Below are positions 1 to 7,973 of a DNA stretch of 7,973 nucleotides, in pieces. Both the position numbers and the translations under genes were made by a program. Source of the DNA: Acidobacteriota bacterium (lineage in GTDB: Bacteria; Acidobacteriota; Vicinamibacteria; Vicinamibacterales; SCN-69-37); contig JAKALV010000146.1 of assembly GCA_021824055.1 (NCBI GenBank), forward strand, positions 1 through 7,973, given 5' to 3'. Each line of letters begins with the position of its first letter. Positions within the stretch are counted from its first letter, which is position 1. The notes beneath the pieces are model-generated. The model saw nothing but the letters and a program-made list of their open reading frames with translations. It was not told where the DNA came from and made no database searches.

Positions 1-2
1 GT

Positions 3-719
3 CAGGCCCGCGAAGTGCTGTCCGTGGCGCCCGCCAGGACGCCGATGCGCATCGCGCTGCTGATCGACAACAGCAACATCACGCAGGCGCTGACGAGCGA
101 GATCCGCACCGGCATGACCGCGTTCATCAACGGCATCTTCAAGGCCAGCCCCGATTCCACGATGTCGATCGCCACGTTCGGCGACCGGCCGACGCCGGTG
201 CAGGAGTTCACGTCGGCCGTGCCGGTGCTGCTCAAAGCCGCGCAGAAGACATTCCCGATGCGCGGCTCGGGCGCCTACCTGCTCGACGCCGTGTTCGACG
301 CCTCCAAGGCCCTGCGCAAGGCGCCCGCCGAGCGGCAGCTGATCGTGGCCTTCGTGGACGAAAGCGGCGAGGAGTTCAGCAACTCGAGCCGGCAGCAGGT
401 CATCGAGGCGCTGCGCGCCTCCGGCGCGTCGTTGTGGGTGGTGGTGCTGCAGAGCACGAGCACGAACATGGGAACCAGCGAAGCCCGCGATCGCGCCGCG
501 CTCGTCGGCGACGTGACGGTGCAGAGCGGCGGCACGAGCCTCGCGATCCTCAACCGCATCGCGCTGACGGGCAAGATGGCCGAACTGGCCGGCATGATCA
601 CCAGCCAGTTCCAGATCACGTACGGCCGCACCGATCAGATGATTCCGCCGTCGAAGCTCGACATCCAGCTCACGCGCAAGGACCTGAAGATCCTTGCCCC
701 GCACTGGGCCGGCCAGTGA
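3..719 (+). CDS. VWA-domain protein (VWFA-related Acidobacterial type), 5' partial
   Basis: The frame is open to the left edge, so the true start lies upstream; 238 residues are visible. The visible part opens just before the first strand of a von Willebrand factor A fold (PMRIALLIDNS, about residues 14-24). The leading segment (SVAPARTP) lines up with the pre-VWA region of the next gene, so the ATG at 45 is probably internal. The metal-site motif is imperfect: the normal DxSxS reads D22-N-S-N-I, the usual Thr loop reads GSGAYLLDAV, and the usual SDGxD reads VDESGEE (D119). The C-terminal part (GMITSQFQITYGR) resembles the family's 'QYxxGY' strand, but the closing basic 'RxGYF' motif seen in the neighbour is absent. 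Family members are mostly exported proteins of unknown role, probably in protein binding. Its stop overlaps the next gene's GTG start, implying co-transcription. Family assignment is good; loss of metal binding is inference. Confidence 0.85.
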   Translation, partial: QAREVLSVAPARTPMRIALLIDNSNITQALTSEIRTGMTAFINGIFKASPDSTMSIATFGDRPTPVQEFTSAVPVLLKAAQKTFPMRGSGAYLLDAVFDASKALRKAPAERQLIVAFVDESGEEFSNSSRQQVIEALRASGASLWVVVLQSTSTNMGTSEARDRAALVGDVTVQSGGTSLAILNRIALTGKMAELAGMITSQFQITYGRTDQMIPPSKLDIQLTRKDLKILAPHWAGQ

Positions 720-1636
720 AACAGTCCCCGCGGTGGATCGCGGCGCTCGCGCTGGCCCTCTCGGCCGGCGCGCTGGCCGCGGCCGCGCCGCAGCAGGTCA
801 TCCGCAGCGGCGTCGACCTGGTGTCGCTCAACGTGACCGTGACGGTGGACGACCATTTCCTCGGCGGCCTCGGGCAGGACACGTTCTCGGTTTTCGAAGA
901 CGGCGTCAAGCAGGACATCTCGTTCTTCACGTCGGAGCGCCAGCCCATTGCGCTGTCGATCCTCCTCGACTCGAGCACGAGCATGGAAGAGAAGTTGAAG
1001 ACCGCGCAGGAGGCCGCCGTCGGATTCGCCAGCCGCCTGGGCCCCAGGGACGTGGCGCAGGTGATCGACTTCGACAGCCGGCCCCGCGTGATCCAGGGGT
1101 TTACCAACGACCGGACGCTGCTCGAGCAGGCGATCCGCAACACGACGGCCGGCGGATCGACGTCGCTCTACAACGCGATCTACATCGCGCTTTCGGAATT
1201 GAAGAAGGTGCGCGCCGAGTCGATCTCCCAGGTCCGGCGCCAGGCCATCGTCGTGCTGTCGGACGGCGAGGACACGTCCAGCCTGGTGGAGTACGACGCG
1301 GTGCTTGACGCTGCGAAACGCTCCGAGGTGCTGATTTACTGCATCGGCCTCAAGTCGAAGACGGACTTCCCGACCAAGGGTTTCAACGAGGCGGATTTCG
1401 TGCTGCGCACGCTGTCGCAGGAGACCGGCGGCCGCGTGTTCTTCGTCGAGCAGCTGCCGCAACTGACCACCGTGTACCAGGCGATCGCCGATGAGCTGGT
1501 GAGCCAGTACACGATCGGCTACAAACCGAAGATACCCAAACGCGACGGCGCGTGGCGTACCATCGTGGTCCAGGTGGACAACCCCGACGCCGTCGTCCGC
1601 ACCAAGCGCGGGTATTTCGCACCGACCATTCAGTGA
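716..1636 (+). CDS. secreted VWA-domain protein (VWFA-related Acidobacterial type)
   Basis: This 306-residue protein starts at GTG 716, which overlaps the upstream TGA in a GTGA junction. There is no convincing Shine-Dalgarno, so coupled translation is likely. Residues 1-24 form a signal peptide: basic KQSPR, a hydrophobic Ala/Leu core, and a cleavage region near AAAAP. Residues 30-75 are a short beta-rich region (GVDLVSLNVTVTV, then FSVFEDGVKQ) typical of this family before the VWA fold. The VWA domain spans about 78-265 with an intact MIDAS: DSSTS (D85, S87, S89), the GGSTSLYNAI loop (T149) and LSDGED (D183). The tail carries the family signature QYTIGYKP (265-271) and VRTKRGYFAP (294-303). 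This matches the TIGR03436-type family expanded in Acidobacteria, whose function is unknown; extracytoplasmic protein binding is a reasonable guess. It is the tandem paralogue of the preceding gene and overlaps the next by one base. Confidence 0.9.
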   Translation: MKQSPRWIAALALALSAGALAAAAPQQVIRSGVDLVSLNVTVTVDDHFLGGLGQDTFSVFEDGVKQDISFFTSERQPIALSILLDSSTSMEEKLKTAQEAAVGFASRLGPRDVAQVIDFDSRPRVIQGFTNDRTLLEQAIRNTTAGGSTSLYNAIYIALSELKKVRAESISQVRRQAIVVLSDGEDTSSLVEYDAVLDAAKRSEVLIYCIGLKSKTDFPTKGFNEADFVLRTLSQETGGRVFFVEQLPQLTTVYQAIADELVSQYTIGYKPKIPKRDGAWRTIVVQVDNPDAVVRTKRGYFAPTIQ

Positions 1637-3171
1637 TGACAAATTCCGGACATGTGAGCGTAATCGGCGCGGGCCCCGGCGATCCGGGGTTGATCAGCGT
1701 GCAGGGCCTGCGGCTGTTGAGCCAGGCCGATGTGGTGATCTACGACCGCGCGGTGGCCAACCTGCTGCGCTGGGCGCGACACGACGCCGAGAAGATCGAA
1801 GCCGGCGAGCCCGCGGAAGGCACGATGGCGCAGGACGCGCTGTCGATGCTGATCGCGGACAAGGCCCGCGAGGGTCTGTCGGTGGCGCGGCTCAAGTGGG
1901 GCGACCCGTTCGTGTTCGACAGCGGCGCCAAGGAAGCGCTGTTCCTGCACGAGCAGCACATCCCGTTTGACGTGGTGCCCGGCATTCCCGCGGCGGTCGG
2001 CGCGTCCGCGTACGCCGGTATTCCGCTCACGTACCCGGGCAGCGGTGATGCCGTGGTGCTGCTGCGCGGCAGCGAGGGCGTTGGCGACGGCCTGCCGGAC
2101 GTGGACTGGAGCGCGCTGGCGAAGCTCGACGGCACGATCGTGTGCGACGTGCGGGGACGCCTCGGCGCGGCGATCCTGCAGGCACTCGTCGATCACGGCC
2201 GGGCGGCCAGTTCGCCGGCCGCGCTCGTGTACTCGGGCACGCTGACGTCGCAGCGCACGGTGGGCCGGACGATCGCCGACCTGCTGGCGCACCTGGCGGA
2301 CGGACAGGACACCGGCTCCGCCACGCTCATCATCGGCGAAGTGGCGAGCCTGCGCGATCACCTGCGCTGGTTCGACGAACGGCCGCTGTTCGGCAAACGG
2401 ATCGTGATCACGCGGTCGCGCGATCAGGCGCGCGAACTGGCGGACGAACTCGAGCAGCTCGGCGCGCAGACGATCGAAGCGCCGATCTTCCGGCTGGCGC
2501 CCGCGGAGGACCCCGAGGCGATCGACCGCGCGGCGGCGTCGGTGGACGCGTTTCAGTGGGTCATCTTCACGTCGGCCAACGCGGTGACGCGGTTCTTCGC
2601 CGCGCTGCTGTCCGGCCCGCGCGACATGCGGGCGCTCGGCAATGTCTCGATCTGCGCGATCGGCCCGACCACGGCCGACCGGCTCGAAGCCCGCGGCGTG
2701 AAGCCCGACGTCGTCATGCCGGAAGTGCGCATGGACGAAATCGTGGAGGCCCTCGGCGCCGCCGGCTCGCTCGACAGCCAGCACGTGCTGATCGTGCGCC
2801 CCGATTTTCTGCGCGACACGCTGGCCGGCGAACTGGCGCGGCATGGCGCAACCGTCACCGATCTGGTGGCCTACCGGACGGCGTCCGCGTCGCCGGAGTC
2901 TGCCGAAGCGCAGGACATCTACCGCCAATTGCTGGAAGGCCGCGTGGACGCGGTGACGTTCACGAGCCCCACCGCCGTGAGCCGGTTCGCGAACCTGATC
3001 GGCAGCGAACAGGCCGCCGACCTGCTGAACACCACCGTCGTGGCCGCGCTCGGCCCGGTCACCGCGGAAGCCGCGGAGCAACTGGGCATCACCGCGACCG
3101 TCGTGCCGGACCGCTTCACGATCGACGCGTTCGTGTCGGCGCTGGTGCAGCACTTCAAGACGCGCGCGTAG
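1636..3171 (+). CDS. cobA-hemD: fused uroporphyrinogen-III C-methyltransferase-like / uroporphyrinogen-III synthase
   Basis: This is a 511-residue two-domain protein. Residues 1-248 are a CobA/SUMT-type tetrapyrrole methylase with an N-terminal SAM-site motif (GAGPGDPGLI, 11-20), a GDPFVF motif (89-94), PGIPAA..AYAGIPLT (115-132) and IIGEVASLRDHLRWF (232-246). Residues 250-511 are HemD: KRIVITRSRDQA (254-265), WVIFTSANAV (308-317), AIGPTTA (341-347), VDAVTFTSPTAV (437-448) and ALGPVTA (471-477). HemD cyclises hydroxymethylbilane to uroporphyrinogen III. SUMT methylates that product at C2 and C7 on the way to sirohaem or cobalamin. Fusions of this order are known in several phyla. The SUMT half departs from the classical motifs: RLKGGDPFVFGRGGEE reads RLKWGDPFVFDSGAKE, and the usual YMG near residue 171 is DVRG, so methylase activity is less certain than synthase activity. 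ATG 1636 shares its A with the previous TGA; GTG 1633 is a possible alternative. Confidence 0.9.
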   Translation: MTNSGHVSVIGAGPGDPGLISVQGLRLLSQADVVIYDRAVANLLRWARHDAEKIEAGEPAEGTMAQDALSMLIADKAREGLSVARLKWGDPFVFDSGAKEALFLHEQHIPFDVVPGIPAAVGASAYAGIPLTYPGSGDAVVLLRGSEGVGDGLPDVDWSALAKLDGTIVCDVRGRLGAAILQALVDHGRAASSPAALVYSGTLTSQRTVGRTIADLLAHLADGQDTGSATLIIGEVASLRDHLRWFDERPLFGKRIVITRSRDQARELADELEQLGAQTIEAPIFRLAPAEDPEAIDRAAASVDAFQWVIFTSANAVTRFFAALLSGPRDMRALGNVSICAIGPTTADRLEARGVKPDVVMPEVRMDEIVEALGAAGSLDSQHVLIVRPDFLRDTLAGELARHGATVTDLVAYRTASASPESAEAQDIYRQLLEGRVDAVTFTSPTAVSRFANLIGSEQAADLLNTTVVAALGPVTAEAAEQLGITATVVPDRFTIDAFVSALVQHFKTRA

Positions 3172-3198
3172 TACGCCGGCCGGCCTGCGCAGCTCGGT

Positions 3199-4032
3199 CT
3201 ATCCGCCGAAGTAGCTCGGCAGCACCATGTCTTTCATGGTGCGGAGGCCCGGCGGCGCCGTGAGCACTTTGGGAATGGAGTTCACCGTCATCGACGCGGT
3301 GGCGATGTCGTTATCGCCGCCGGTGATCGTCGCCGTGACGGGCGGCGTTCCCGCAATGCGGATCGATGTCATCGGCTCGGCGAGACCGGCGTCGAATTCC
3401 AGCCGCAGCCTGACGAGCACTTTCCCTTTCACGGAGCCCACGCCGTCCTGAATCAGGTCGAGCCGCCAGCCCATCGCATCCGCGATCATGGACACCGACT
3501 CGGCGAGGCCCACGGGCGTCTCGTGCCGCGGCGCTCGCTCAACGCGTGTCACCTCGATGGCCTCCACCTTTGCGCACAGGGCGGACAGCGCGATCGGCAG
3601 CGCGTCCATCGCGAATCCCGGATGCACGCCCGTGCCGAGCACGGCCACGCGGGCGCGGCGCGCCAGCGCGTCGATCTTCTTGGCCACGGCGCGATGACTC
3701 TTCACCGGATACGCCAGCTCCTCAGTCGTCGACACGATCGGCACTTTGAGCTTGAGCACCTGTTCAAATTGCGGCAGCACTTTTCTGAGGGACGAGGCCG
3801 TACAGATGACCGCGATGTCCGGCCGCGCGGCCTTGATCGCCTTCGCGATGTCGTCCATCACGATCACGCCGAGTGCGCGCCGCAGGCCGCACACAGCGCC
3901 CAGGCCACGCCCGGCCTTGGCCGGGTCGATGTCCACCGCGCCGACGATCTGCAGGCCCTTGCGCGTGGCCACTTGCCGCACGACGGCTGCGCCGATCGGC
4001 CCCAGACCGACGTGCAGCACCTTGATGATCAT
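3199..4032 (-). CDS. dihydrodipicolinate reductase-like / 2,4-diaminopentanoate dehydrogenase-like NAD(P)-dependent oxidoreductase
   Basis: This 277-residue cytoplasmic protein starts at ATG 4032, six bases after a strong GGAGGAG. The N-terminal Rossmann fold carries the dinucleotide motif VGLGPIGAAV (8-17), followed by VGAVDIDPAKAGRGLG. Next come the AVICTASS, VSTTEELAYP and VLGTGVHPGFAMDALP blocks typical of the diaminopentanoate dehydrogenase / DapB-like superfamily. The C-terminus has the matching DIATASMTVNSIPKVL and APPGL. From memory, family members are about 330-350 residues. Here the region after VTRVERAP joins almost directly to GLAESVSMIADAMGW, apparently without a segment of about 25 residues, and the next section is also compact. 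Reading is uninterrupted, so this looks like a short subfamily rather than a frameshift. The substrate cannot be assigned: no ornithine or lysine pathway genes are adjacent. It is convergent with the fusion gene (27-base gap) and divergent from the peptidase gene (30-base gap). Confidence 0.8.
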   Translation of the reverse strand: MIIKVLHVGLGPIGAAVVRQVATRKGLQIVGAVDIDPAKAGRGLGAVCGLRRALGVIVMDDIAKAIKAARPDIAVICTASSLRKVLPQFEQVLKLKVPIVSTTEELAYPVKSHRAVAKKIDALARRARVAVLGTGVHPGFAMDALPIALSALCAKVEAIEVTRVERAPRHETPVGLAESVSMIADAMGWRLDLIQDGVGSVKGKVLVRLRLEFDAGLAEPMTSIRIAGTPPVTATITGGDNDIATASMTVNSIPKVLTAPPGLRTMKDMVLPSYFGG

Positions 4033-4038
4033 GACGCG

Positions 4039-4045
4039 CTCCTCC
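4039..4045 (-). promoter_or_regulatory. strong Shine-Dalgarno of the minus-strand oxidoreductase gene
   Basis: On the minus strand the sequence reads GGAGGAG, six bases before ATG 4032. It is the strongest ribosome binding site in the window and settles the start of this gene. The plus-strand genes at 716, 1636, 4063/4081 and 7237 have no comparable site. Confidence 0.8.
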
Positions 4046-4062
4046 GCTGGACCGAAGTTCCC

Positions 4063-6058
<1,996 letters not shown>

Positions 6059-6075
<17 letters not shown>

Positions 6076-7099
6076 GCCTCCCGTGAAGACTGCCGTGCTC
6101 GGCGCCTTTCTGGAGGGCTGGCGGCGTGTGCTGGCCGCGCCGGCGCTGACCGCGTCGATCCTGGTGGTCACGCTCGCGACCGCGCTCTCGCTGGGCACGG
6201 TGCTGGGCGGCATGATCGGTGACCACCTGGGCTCGAGCCTGGCCGCCGAGCCGGTTGCGTGGAACTGGAACGAGGGGTGGGCGGCGGAGTTTGCGGCGCA
6301 GGCGCAGGGGCTGGGCCGCACGTTCACCCACGAGATCATCGGCTTTGGCGGCACGTTGAAGATCCTGAGCGGCATCCTCGACAATCAGCCGCTGAACCCC
6401 ACGCTGGCCGGCGCCGCCATCGCCTACGGCATGCTCTGGATGTTTCTGACCGGCGGCATACTCGATCGCCTGGCCCGCGGCCGCCCGGTGCGCGCGGCCG
6501 GTTTCTTCGCCGCGTGCGGCGGTTACTTCGGCCGGATGCTGCGGATCGGCGTCGTGATGCTGGCGGCGTACTGGGCGCTGTTCAAGTACCTGCATCCGTT
6601 CCTGCTCACGCGCGTCTACGACCACTACACGCGGAACATGACATCCGAGCGCGACGGCCTCGTCTTGCGCGTTGCGCTCTATCTCGCGTTCGCGCTCGTG
6701 CTCTTCATCCTGAACATGGTCTTCGACTACGCCAAGGTGCGTCTCGTCGTGGAAGACCGGCGCAGCGCGATCGGGGCGCTCGGGGCCTCGATGCGGTTTC
6801 TCCGCCGGCGCCCGTTGCGCGCCTTCGGGTTGTATCTGCTCAACGGCATCGCGTTCCTGATGCTCCTGCGCCTCTGGCTCGAGGCCGCGCCGCAGGCGTG
6901 GGAATCCGTGGCCTGGGCGTTCTTCGTCACAGAGATCTACCTGCTCGTGCGTATCTGGCTCCGACTGGTCTTCGTCGCGTCGGAGGTCGTGTTCTTCCAG
7001 GGTGAACTCGCCCACGCGGGCTACACGGCCCGCCCGCCACACGTCTGGCCCAACTCCGCCGCGGCGGAAGCCATCCGGAATCTGACGGAACAACGTTAA
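6059..7099 (+). CDS. six-TM integral membrane protein of unknown function
   Basis: I do not recognise a named family for this 346-residue protein. Hydrophobic segments lie at about residues 30-52, 116-138, 160-182, 202-222, 254-274 and 284-308, with a large polar stretch (53-115) after the first. Basic, Arg-rich stretches (LDRLARGRPVRAAG around 135-147 and MRFLRRRPLRA around 245-255) suggest cytoplasmic loops by the positive-inside rule. The stretch YAKVRLVVEDRRSAIGALGASMRFLRRRP is reminiscent of DUF4013/YesL-like or glycerophosphodiester phosphodiesterase-type membrane domains, but I cannot assign it. No enzyme motif is visible. ATG 6059 lies inside the peptidase gene (17-base overlap), with GGAAGAGG at 6039-6046 a somewhat long 12 bases upstream. 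Co-translation with the peptidase is likely, so the two may work together at the membrane; that is inference. The TAA stop (7097-7099) lies inside the left arm of the following inverted repeat. Confidence 0.85.
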
Positions 7100-7205
7100 A
7101 GAGACAAAGGGGCAAAGAGCCAGAGGGGCAATGAAGAGATCAGTGACAGTCTGTCTCTGAGCTCTTCATTGCCCCTTTGCCGCTTTGCCGCTTTGCCCCT
7201 TTAAC
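7095..7205. repeat. 111-bp near-perfect inverted repeat (55-base arms, 1-base centre)
   Basis: The arms 7095-7149 and 7151-7205 pair without any insertion or deletion around T7150. I counted 8 mismatches in 55 positions, and the central run around GGGGCAATGAAGAG (7125-7138) pairs perfectly with its complement at 7162-7175. Both ends read TTAA. Most of each arm is built from diverged 8-bp units of the CAAAGGGG/CAAAGCGG type; on the plus strand the right arm reads as CCGCTTTG-like units. As RNA it would fold into one very long hairpin. There is no following U tract beyond three T, so it is not a classical intrinsic terminator, though it could stop or protect transcripts. A dispersed palindromic element (REP- or MITE-like) is the main alternative. 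No transposase gene is visible. Confidence 0.85.
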
Positions 7206-7229
7206 ATGGCCCGGCCAGCTCTATAAACT
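7200..7229 (+). promoter_or_regulatory. nadE: candidate nadE promoter, leaderless or very short leader
   Basis: TATAAA (7222-7227, or TAAACT at 7224-7229 as TANNNT) is preceded 16-18 bases upstream by TTTAAC (7200-7205), a weak -35 candidate that forms the right end of the inverted repeat. The -10 ends 7-9 bases before ATG 7237, and no Shine-Dalgarno is visible, so transcription may begin at or next to the start codon. The short ATG frame at 7206 runs only six codons to TAA and is not a gene. Confidence 0.4.
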
Positions 7230-7236
7230 GTTGACC

Positions 7237-7973
7237 ATGACTCGTGCAGAGAAGATCTCGTCCTGGTTGAGAGAGCGCGCAGCCATCGCGGGCGCGAATG
7301 GGCTTGTGTTCGGCCTGAGCGGCGGGATCGACTCGGCCGTCGTGGCGCGTTTGTGCCAACTCGCGACGCCGGGCCACGTGCTGGGCGTGATCATGCCCTG
7401 CTACAGCCAGCCCCAGGACGAGCTTGACGCACGGCTCCTGGCCGAAGCCTTCAAGATTCCGATCGCGTGCGTCGATCTGTCCCGGCCGTTCGACACGCTC
7501 GCAGGCACGCTCGATGACGCGCTCCGGGAACAACAGCCGAAGCTCGCGGTCAATGTGGTGGACATCAAGCAGCGGCTGCCGCGCGCGAACATCAAGCCGC
7601 GCCTGCGCATGACCTCGCTCTACTACGTCGCGAACGCCATGAACTACGTGGTGGCCGGCACGGGCAACCGCAGCGAGATCACGCTCGGGTACTACACGAA
7701 ATACGGCGACGGCGGCGTGGATGTGCTGCCAATCGGCGGGCTGCTGAAGAGCGAAGTGCGGGCGCTCGCGAAGCAACTCGGCGTGCCCGAACCGATCATC
7801 GCGAAACCGCCGACCGCCGGCCTCTGGCCCGGCCAGACCGACGAGGCCGAAATGGGCTTCACCTACGACATGCTCGAGCAATACCTGAAGCACGGCGCCA
7901 CGGCCGTGCCCGCCGACGTGGCCCGACGCATCGAGCAGTTGCAGGCGGTGTCGGATCACAAGCGCGCGCTGCC
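7237..7973 (+). CDS. nadE: NH3-dependent NAD+ synthetase, 3' partial
   Basis: The frame from ATG 7237 is open to the right edge, with 245 complete codons visible. NadE adenylates nicotinic acid adenine dinucleotide with ATP and amidates it to NAD+, the last step of NAD synthesis in the cytoplasm. The ATP-pyrophosphatase P-loop is SGGIDSAV (about residues 28-35). Further family blocks follow: NIKPRLRMTSLYY, GTGNRSEITLGYYTKYGDGG, LPIGGLLKSEVRALAKQLGVP and the C-terminal PTAGLWPGQTDEAEMGFTY. There is no glutaminase (nitrilase) domain before the synthetase core, so ammonia rather than glutamine is the expected direct nitrogen donor. The visible end (SDHKRALP) resembles the usual C-terminus of this family, so probably only a short tail is missing. 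The opposite-strand open frame over this region is a shadow. The gene stands apart from its upstream neighbour across the inverted repeat and probably has its own promoter. Confidence 0.95.
   Translation, partial: MTRAEKISSWLRERAAIAGANGLVFGLSGGIDSAVVARLCQLATPGHVLGVIMPCYSQPQDELDARLLAEAFKIPIACVDLSRPFDTLAGTLDDALREQQPKLAVNVVDIKQRLPRANIKPRLRMTSLYYVANAMNYVVAGTGNRSEITLGYYTKYGDGGVDVLPIGGLLKSEVRALAKQLGVPEPIIAKPPTAGLWPGQTDEAEMGFTYDMLEQYLKHGATAVPADVARRIEQLQAVSDHKRAL

Noticed and set aside
434..715. Upstream in-frame extension of the second VWA gene
   Set aside because: The translation is His/Arg-rich and overlaps the first VWA gene. GTG 716 directly precedes a good signal peptide.
1630..3153. 507-codon open frame on the minus strand opposite the CobA-HemD fusion
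   Set aside because: Its translation is rich in Arg, His and Gln with no recognisable domain, and the plus strand has clear enzyme motifs over the same span. It is a shadow frame caused by high GC.
3175..3184. GCCGGCCGGC palindrome in the convergent gap as a terminator
   Set aside because: It is a short GC palindrome with no loop and no T tract on either strand, of a kind common by chance at this GC content.
3523..4062. Upstream in-frame extension of the M1 peptidase frame into the region antisense to the oxidoreductase gene
   Set aside because: The extension is low-complexity and antisense to a well-supported gene. A signal peptide begins at 4063 or 4081, so the real start is there.
7100..7205. 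Inverted repeat read as a CRISPR array or riboswitch
   Set aside because: There are no repeat-spacer units, and the octamers are contiguous and diverged. The structure is one long hairpin with no conserved aptamer-like elements.
7201..7959. 252-codon open frame on the minus strand opposite nadE
   Set aside because: The plus-strand frame has complete NadE motifs. The antisense translation has no recognisable features.

Overview
The window is a GC-rich bacterial chromosome segment of densely packed genes with gaps of at most about 140 bases. The likely source is an Acidobacteriota lineage, perhaps Vicinamibacteria. This rests on two tandem VWA proteins of the 'VWFA-related Acidobacterial domain' type, a CobA-HemD fusion with non-classical motifs, and high GC with short intergenic gaps. 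The assignment is inference from gene content; no marker such as rRNA is present.

Layout. (1) Positions 1-3171, plus strand: the 3' part of a VWA gene, a complete secreted VWA protein (716-1636) and a fused uroporphyrinogen-III C-methyltransferase/uroporphyrinogen-III synthase (1636-3171). The stop and start codons overlap at both junctions (GTGA, then TGATG), so the three are probably one transcript with coupled translation. (2) Positions 3199-4032, minus strand: a dihydrodipicolinate reductase-like / 2,4-diaminopentanoate dehydrogenase-like oxidoreductase, convergent with the fusion gene. (3) Positions 4063-7099, plus strand: an exported M1-family zinc metallopeptidase whose 3' end overlaps by 17 bases the start of a six-TM membrane protein of unknown function. 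(4) Positions 7095-7205: a 111-bp near-perfect inverted repeat with an 8-bp internal periodicity. It covers the stop codon of the membrane protein gene. (5) From 7237 to the window end, plus strand: nadE, ammonia-dependent NAD+ synthetase, cut by the right edge.

Functionally the window mixes housekeeping cofactor genes (tetrapyrrole, NAD) with envelope or secreted proteins. No mobile-element gene, defence system, CRISPR array, tRNA or rRNA was seen. The most notable non-coding signals are the 7095-7205 hairpin, a perfectly palindromic extended -10 candidate (4063-4072) between the divergent genes, and a promoter-like element close to the nadE start that suggests leaderless mRNA. I found no clearly new multi-gene system. 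The peptidase/membrane-protein pair and the hairpin are the best candidates for follow-up.
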